From Vineibacter terrae (GTDB lineage: Bacteria; Pseudomonadota; Alphaproteobacteria; Reyranellales; Reyranellaceae): DNA of 46,931 nt. A model generated the notes under the pieces. That model had not been told where the DNA came from and searched no databases. It was given only the letters and a program-made list of their open reading frames with translations. The stretch spans positions 1-46,931 of the forward strand of contig NZ_VDUZ01000066.1 in the NCBI RefSeq assembly GCF_008039615.1. The letters are read 5' to 3'. The position numbers and the translations under genes were made by a program. Position 1 is the stretch's first letter; every line of letters starts with the position of its first letter. Below, piece by piece: positions 42,591 through 46,931 of this stretch.

Positions 42591-44576
42591 ATGGCACACG
42601 ACCACTCTGCTCTCCTGAAGCCGATCCGCGTCGGCTCCATCACTCTGCCGAACCGGATCGTCATGGGGTCCATGCATACCGGGCTGGAGTGCCATCCCGA
42701 ACGCTTCGACGCGCTGGGGCGGTTCTATGCAGAACGTGCCCAGGGCGGTGCGGGGCTCATCGTGACCGGCGGCTTCGCGCCCAACTTCGCGGGGCGCATG
42801 AAGGACGAGCCGGGCACCTTCGAGCGTCCCGACCAGGTTGCAGACCATCACCGGATCACCGGGCCCGTCCACCGGGCGGGCGGCCGCATCCTGCTGCAGA
42901 TCCTGCATGCCGGCCGCTACGGATACCATCCCGCCATTGTCGCGCCGTCGCCGATCAAATCGCCGATCAATCGCGATGTTCCCGCCGAGCTGACGCCGGC
43001 TCAGATCGCCACGACCATCGCGGACTACGCGACAACCGCCCGGCTGGCGATCGAGGCCGGCTACGACGGCGTCGAGGTCATGGGCTCGGAGGGCTACCTG
43101 ATCAGCGAGTTCCTGGCGCCCAGGACCAATCATCGCACCGACGCGTGGGGCGGCACGCTGGCCAATCGCGCGCGCTTTCCCCTCGATGTCGTCAGGGCGG
43201 TGCGTGCCGCCATCGGCGATGCGATCCTGTCATACCGGATCTCGGCGCTGGAGCTGGTCGATGGCGGACTGACGCAGGACGAGACGCTCTGGCTGGCCAG
43301 GGCGGTCGAGAAGGCAGGCGCCGACTGCATCGCCACCGGGATCGGCTGGCATGAGGCAACCGTTCCCACGATCGCCGGCCCCGTCCCGCATGCCGCGTTC
43401 ATCGGGTCGACCCGCCGCCTGAAGGCGGTGGTCTCGATCCCGGTCACGGCAAGCAACCGGATCAACCTGCCGCAAGACGCCGCCAAGGTGATCGCCGACG
43501 GTTCTGCGGATCTCGTGTCCATGGCGCGGCCGCTGCTCGCGGACGCCGAATTCGCGAACAAGGTCAGCCGTGGCCGGCCCGATCTCGTCAATGTCTGCAT
43601 CGCCTGCAACCAGGCCTGCCTTGACCATTACTTCACCGACCAGGTCATCACCTGCCTGGTCAATCCGCGCGCGGCGCGCGAGAGCGATTTCTCCGATCAG
43701 CCGGCGCCGACGGCGAAGCGCGTCGCCATCGTCGGTGCCGGCGTCGCCGGCATTGCGGCGGCGCTCGAGGCGGCACGCCGGGGTCATCGCGTCACGCTCT
43801 TCGAATCGGCCGGCCGTATCGGTGGCCAGTTCGCGCTGGCAGCCAACATCCCCGGCAAGGAGGATTACGGGCTGTCGCTGCAAAGCCTGTCGGCGCAGCT
43901 CGCCGATTGCGGCGTCGAGATCGGGACGGGCTGCACGGTCGATCCGCGATCCCTCAGGCCGGCCGACTTCGACGAGGTCATCACCTCGACCGGCGTGACG
44001 CCCCGCCTGATCGACATTCCGGGCGGCGATGATCCCAGGGTGGTCGGCGACACCAAGGTCCTGGACGGCTCGGTCACGGCGGGCGAGCGTGTCGTCATCA
44101 TCGGCGGCGGCGGCATCGGCCACGACGTTGCGCTCTTCCTGGCGGCGGGCACCGGCGGCCGGCGGCAGGAATTCTTCGCACGATGGGGGATCGACGGCAG
44201 GCCCCTGCCCCATCCGCCGCGCCGGCAGATCACCATGGTGAAGCGCTCGCCCGGCAGCTTCGGCCGCACGCTCGGCAAGAGCACGGGCTGGATCCTGCGC
44301 CAGGAGCTCAAAAATCTCAAAGTCCGCCAGATCGCCGACGCGCGCTACGTGAAGATCGACAGCGAGGGCCTGCACATCGCCGTCGCGGATCGCATCGAGG
44401 TGCTGCCGGCCGACACGATCGTGGTATGCGCCGGCCAGGAGGCGGACCGGCGGATCGCCGATGCGATCGCAGCAAGCGGCCAACCGGTCCATGTGATCGG
44501 CGGCGCCAGGCTCGCCGGCGAGCTCGATGCCAAGCGCGCGATCCATGAGGGCGCCATCCTCGGCAACCGCATCTGA
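42591..44576 (+). CDS. FadH-type NADPH-dependent Fe-S flavoenzyme (2,4-dienoyl-CoA reductase-like)
   Basis: This 661-residue enzyme has an Old Yellow Enzyme TIM barrel (residues 1-330), a 4Fe-4S motif with Cys336, 339, 343 and 355 (CIACNQAC), an FAD domain (IVGAGVAGIAAALEA, about 380) and an NAD(P) domain (VIIGGGGIGHDVALF, about 500). Tyr169 (GSEGY) and His254 (GWHE) match the proton donors of E. coli FadH, and the long match supports 2,4-dienoyl-CoA reduction, though related trimethylamine or aromatic enoate reductases cannot be excluded. GGAG lies before the ATG. A MarR gene follows, likely its own regulator. Confidence 0.92.
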   Translation: MAHDHSALLKPIRVGSITLPNRIVMGSMHTGLECHPERFDALGRFYAERAQGGAGLIVTGGFAPNFAGRMKDEPGTFERPDQVADHHRITGPVHRAGGRILLQILHAGRYGYHPAIVAPSPIKSPINRDVPAELTPAQIATTIADYATTARLAIEAGYDGVEVMGSEGYLISEFLAPRTNHRTDAWGGTLANRARFPLDVVRAVRAAIGDAILSYRISALELVDGGLTQDETLWLARAVEKAGADCIATGIGWHEATVPTIAGPVPHAAFIGSTRRLKAVVSIPVTASNRINLPQDAAKVIADGSADLVSMARPLLADAEFANKVSRGRPDLVNVCIACNQACLDHYFTDQVITCLVNPRAARESDFSDQPAPTAKRVAIVGAGVAGIAAALEAARRGHRVTLFESAGRIGGQFALAANIPGKEDYGLSLQSLSAQLADCGVEIGTGCTVDPRSLRPADFDEVITSTGVTPRLIDIPGGDDPRVVGDTKVLDGSVTAGERVVIIGGGGIGHDVALFLAAGTGGRRQEFFARWGIDGRPLPHPPRRQITMVKRSPGSFGRTLGKSTGWILRQELKNLKVRQIADARYVKIDSEGLHIAVADRIEVLPADTIVVCAGQEADRRIADAIAASGQPVHVIGGARLAGELDAKRAIHEGAILGNRI

Positions 44577-44654
44577 CGTGGGCGCCATTGTTGCCCGCCG
44601 GTCGTTCTCATGCTTTTCCTCGGCTATCATGCGACCTGCCGATTGAACGACCGG

Positions 44655-45224
44655 ATGGCTACCCTGAAACACCCCCGAGCAGTCCCCAAGGATCATTCCG
44701 TCGGCGAAGCCGGCAGCACGCGGCCTGGGGGCACCGATCGCAGCGCCGATCTGCTCAACAACCGGATCTTCTTCCGGCTGTTTCAAGTCGCCAACACGCT
44801 GCAGCGCCAGGCCGTCAAGGAGCTGGGTGTCACAACCGTCCAGTGGGCCGTGCTGGGCGCCCTCTCCGACCCGCGGCCGACCTACGGCATCGCGGTCGGC
44901 ACACTTGCCGACTTTCTCGTCGTCAGCCGGCAGAATCTCGACGGCGTCTTGAAGCGCCTCGAGCGCGATGGCCTCGTGGAGAGGATCGCCGATGCGGAAG
45001 ACAAGCGGGCGCGTGTCGTGCGCCTGACACGCGAAGGGTTTGCGTTCTGGGCCGACCTGCGGCAGCGCATCTTCCAGTTCTACGATCAGGCCGTCAGCGA
45101 CTTTCGCTTCGATGACCGGGTAGCGCTGGCCCACTATCTCAATGAGCTCCAGCGGCAATTGCTGACCGTTCGCCTGCAGACGCCACGGCGCGACAGGAAG
45201 AAGAAGCGAGAGCTTGCGACGTAG
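44655..45224 (+). CDS. MarR-family transcriptional regulator
   Basis: This protein of about 189 residues has the MarR winged helix: GVTTVQWAVLGALSDP, recognition region GTLADFLVVSRQNLDGVLKRL and the wing DAEDKRARVVRLTREG. An extra 40-residue N-terminal segment and a Lys/Arg-rich tail (RRDRKKKREL) flank it. MarR dimers usually bind palindromes in their own operon and are released by phenolic or CoA ligands; two matching palindromes sit in front of the FadH-type gene. The start is uncertain: ATG 44655 is preferred over 44610, but neither has a good ribosome-binding site. Confidence 0.88.
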   Translation: MATLKHPRAVPKDHSVGEAGSTRPGGTDRSADLLNNRIFFRLFQVANTLQRQAVKELGVTTVQWAVLGALSDPRPTYGIAVGTLADFLVVSRQNLDGVLKRLERDGLVERIADAEDKRARVVRLTREGFAFWADLRQRIFQFYDQAVSDFRFDDRVALAHYLNELQRQLLTVRLQTPRRDRKKKRELAT

Positions 45225-45311
45225 GCTGGCAGACGTGGCAACCGAACTCGGCAACCGATCGGCGCCCAAGCAGAGCTTGGGCGCCGAGGCTGATGCAGCA
45301 GGAACGTCGGC

Positions 45312-45691
45312 CTAGCCGCGATGCATCGCGCAGATCTTGTTGCCGTAGGGATCGCGCAGATAGGCGAGGTAGAGCTTCGCGCCACCACCCTCACGCCAGC
45401 CGGGCGGATCCTCGATGCTCTTGCCGCCGTTGGCGATCCCCGCATCGTGGAAGGCCTGCGCCTTCTCGGGGCTATCACAGGCAAAGCCTATGGTGCCGCC
45501 ATTGGCATGTGTCGTCGCCTCGCCATCGATCGGTTTCGTGAGACCGAACAAGCCGGCCGGGGTGCGATAGAAGACCCGCCCCTTCGGGTCGGCCTTGCCC
45601 GCCGCGATACCGAGGGCGCCCCGAGCACCGCATCGTAGAACTTCTTCGATACGGCGACGTCGTCCGCGCCGACAAAGATGTGAGTGAACAT
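45312..45691 (-). pseudogene. VOC/glyoxalase-family gene broken by a frameshift
   Basis: The N-terminus (MFTHIFVGADDVAVSKKFYD, from 45691) and the C-terminus (GGTIGFACDSPEKAQAFHD to RDPYGNKICAMHRG) are consecutive parts of one vicinal-oxygen-chelate protein of about 125 residues but lie in different frames. The break is in a G-rich run near 45611-45624, just after DAVLGA, where two bases appear inserted or one lost; in the other frame the missing link reads ALGIAAGKADPKGRVFY. It is either a true pseudogene or a sequencing error. Confidence 0.8.
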
Positions 45692-45828
45692 CAATTCTCC
45701 TTTTGGCCAGTCAACGCAAAAGCACCGTGCCCCCGGCGATCGAGGATCGGTAAGCAAGCCGGCACGAGCCGAATTGTACAAGCCGGAGCGCCCATTTCAC
45801 GGTCGCTGCCGGCAACCCTCCCATGCGG

Positions 45829-45950
45829 ATACGCCTGGGGCTCGCGATCAGGATGGCTCGCTCCCTCGCGGGTCTTGCGATTGGCCGCAGCCGATAGCCC
45901 AGCTGGTGCAGTAGCTCGCTCACCAGCGTGCGGCCCGACCTGGTGGCCCT
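45829..45950 (-). pseudogene. Remnant of an ISAzo13-type transposase
   Basis: Two adjacent frames together give RTLVSELLHQLGYRL then ANRKTREGASHPDREPQ, which matches the conserved L-L-x-x-L-G-Y-S-L-Q-x-N-R-K-T-x-E-G-x-x-H-P-D-R stretch I know from ISAzo13-family transposases; one base is missing at the junction (CTGC-GGCC). Only about 40 codons survive, with no recognisable ends or flanking duplication. It lies between the broken VOC gene and the pRiA4b ORF-3 family gene. Confidence 0.7.
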
Positions 45951-45959
45951 GATCGCGGG

Positions 45960-46559
45960 TCACACCATGCGTTTCTTTCTTGCGGGAGGTTTCCGCGACC
46001 ATCGCCTTGCGAGCTTGGCAACCTCGGCTTTGAGGGAGTCGGGATCGAAAGCGCGCGGATCGAAGTCGTCACCGATCCACTCACGGATTTCAGCATGACG
46101 CTCGTGCCGCGGGTTATCGAGAGCTTCGAGCATCTCGGCGTAACCCCAGGGACCACCGACATCTTCGGGTGGACAACGCCCGGACGCCTCGGTGAGACGG
46201 GGATAAGCGACGTTGGGTTCGGAAGCGATCATCCGCTCGATCTTGATCGTGTGCTCCCAGCCGTCGCCGAAGTCATAGAGATAGCGCAGCGACTTGGTTC
46301 CGATGTCTTCGAGCACATCGATGAGCTTCGCCTTGCGCGCGTCGAGCGGGCCGTCGGGCCAGTCGGAGTCCGGCAGGCCCCAGCCCGTGTCGCGGGCGCG
46401 GATTTCATAGAGATGGCTATTGGTCCAACCAAGAGCCGCCTGTAGCGTCAGATGCAGCCGGTCGAGCTTGATGTTCGCGGGGACTTCGATCCGGCGCAAA
46501 ACCTGGGGCTCGACATCGTCGAGCGTGACTTTGAGGCAGAAGATGTCGGCGGTGCTCAT
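45960..46559 (-). CDS. Plasmid pRiA4b ORF-3 family protein
   Basis: This 199-residue protein matches the pRiA4b ORF-3 family, also seen as passenger genes of some insertion sequences: FCLKVTLDDVEPQVLRRIEVP, LHLTLQAALGWTNSHLYEI, LRYLYDFGDGWEHTIKIE and GGPWGYAEMLEAL are all standard. Its function is unknown; it has no membrane segments and a Lys/Arg-rich tail. ATG 46559 has no strong ribosome-binding site. Lying beside a transposase scrap and a tRNA gene, it was probably brought in by a mobile element. Confidence 0.9.
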   Translation of the reverse strand: MSTADIFCLKVTLDDVEPQVLRRIEVPANIKLDRLHLTLQAALGWTNSHLYEIRARDTGWGLPDSDWPDGPLDARKAKLIDVLEDIGTKSLRYLYDFGDGWEHTIKIERMIASEPNVAYPRLTEASGRCPPEDVGGPWGYAEMLEALDNPRHERHAEIREWIGDDFDPRAFDPDSLKAEVAKLARRWSRKPPARKKRMV

Positions 46560-46764
46560 GCCGCGAGCTTACGATGATCCTAGTCAGCCGCCCACTCCCG
46601 CGGCAACAAATCGTCAAGCCAATGCAAGGGATGATCGGTTACGCGCGAAGGACGCAAGCCAGGCTTTGCAATCGACGTCCAGCCGCGCAGTCATATCAGC
46701 GCCGGAGCAACGGCCCAGCCCGCTGCAGTCTCGAGGTTGCAGCCTTGCGTGGCCCGCAACGCGA

Positions 46765-46794
46765 ACAGCCCCAGCGTTTGTGTGCTGGGGCTGT
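46765..46794 (-). terminator. Hairpin downstream of tRNA-fMet
   Basis: An 11-bp perfect stem (46765-46775 with 46784-46794) and eight-base loop lie 10 bases past the 3-prime end of the tRNA on its strand. The T-run is weak (TTCGCGTT), so it is a probable but not ideal terminator. Confidence 0.65.
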
Positions 46795-46804
46795 GGTTGT
46801 GATG

Positions 46805-46881
<77 letters not shown>

Positions 46882-46931
46882 GTGGTGAGGGTGGAGTGAA
46901 GAGGGTGCATGTGCTGCGCGCCTTGGAAGGC

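Overview
The window is high-GC DNA (roughly two thirds G+C) from an alphaproteobacterium, probably a soil or plant-associated member of Hyphomicrobiales or Rhodospirillales such as a Reyranella or Bradyrhizobium relative. This rests on the initiator tRNA sequence, the protein families and the dispersed repeats carrying GTCATCCCGAGCG; no species is claimed. It is a chromosomal accessory region with small operons, many regulators and uptake systems, no phage and no CRISPR.

Layout. 0.2-4.2 kb: a small exported protein, then a four-gene leftward envelope operon (patatin-like lipoprotein and three exported proteins of unknown function). 4.5-9.0 kb: AraC regulator, TIM-barrel sugar isomerase-like protein, and a DUF3300/DUF2950 pair. 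9.1-13.2 kb, leftward: orphan Bug-type solute-binding protein, cysteine synthase, alpha/beta hydrolase, methyltransferase. 13.3-16.3 kb: large BTAD/TolB-like/TPR regulator and an HD-domain protein. 16.4-21.5 kb: PhyH-type oxygenase, an unusual cysteine-rich protein with a peptidoglycan-binding-like N-terminus, zinc alcohol dehydrogenase and glutamate dehydrogenase.

21.7-33.0 kb is a leftward catabolic block: four-carbon acid sugar kinase, RidA, beta-hydroxyacid dehydrogenase, a complete branched-chain-amino-acid-type ABC importer, alpha/beta hydrolase and amidohydrolase. A LysR gene faces it across a 149-bp promoter region that holds a 15-bp dyad.

33.0-42.3 kb is the most interesting part. 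A FkbM methyltransferase and an MdoH-like glucosyltransferase lie beside a compact set: medium-chain dehydrogenase, degenerate 6-pyruvoyl-tetrahydropterin-synthase fold protein, family-4 glycosyltransferase, methyltransferase, stand-alone RibD-type reductase, GTP cyclohydrolase II with a decayed RibB-like N-domain, cytochrome b561 and a creatininase-family amidohydrolase. Together these look like an uncharacterised pathway making a glycosylated and/or methylated pyrimidine, pterin or flavin-like compound.

42.3-46.9 kb: the creatininase gene and a FadH-type Fe-S flavoenzyme diverge from an AT-rich region with two copies of the same palindrome placed almost symmetrically before the two start codons; a MarR gene follows fadH. 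The right end is an eroded zone (frameshifted VOC gene, ISAzo13-type transposase scrap, pRiA4b ORF-3 family gene) ending at tRNA-fMet. Four long hairpin repeats of one family (10.2, 15.4, 21.5, 23.1 kb) and a shorter related palindrome (0.54 kb) sit between genes throughout the left half.
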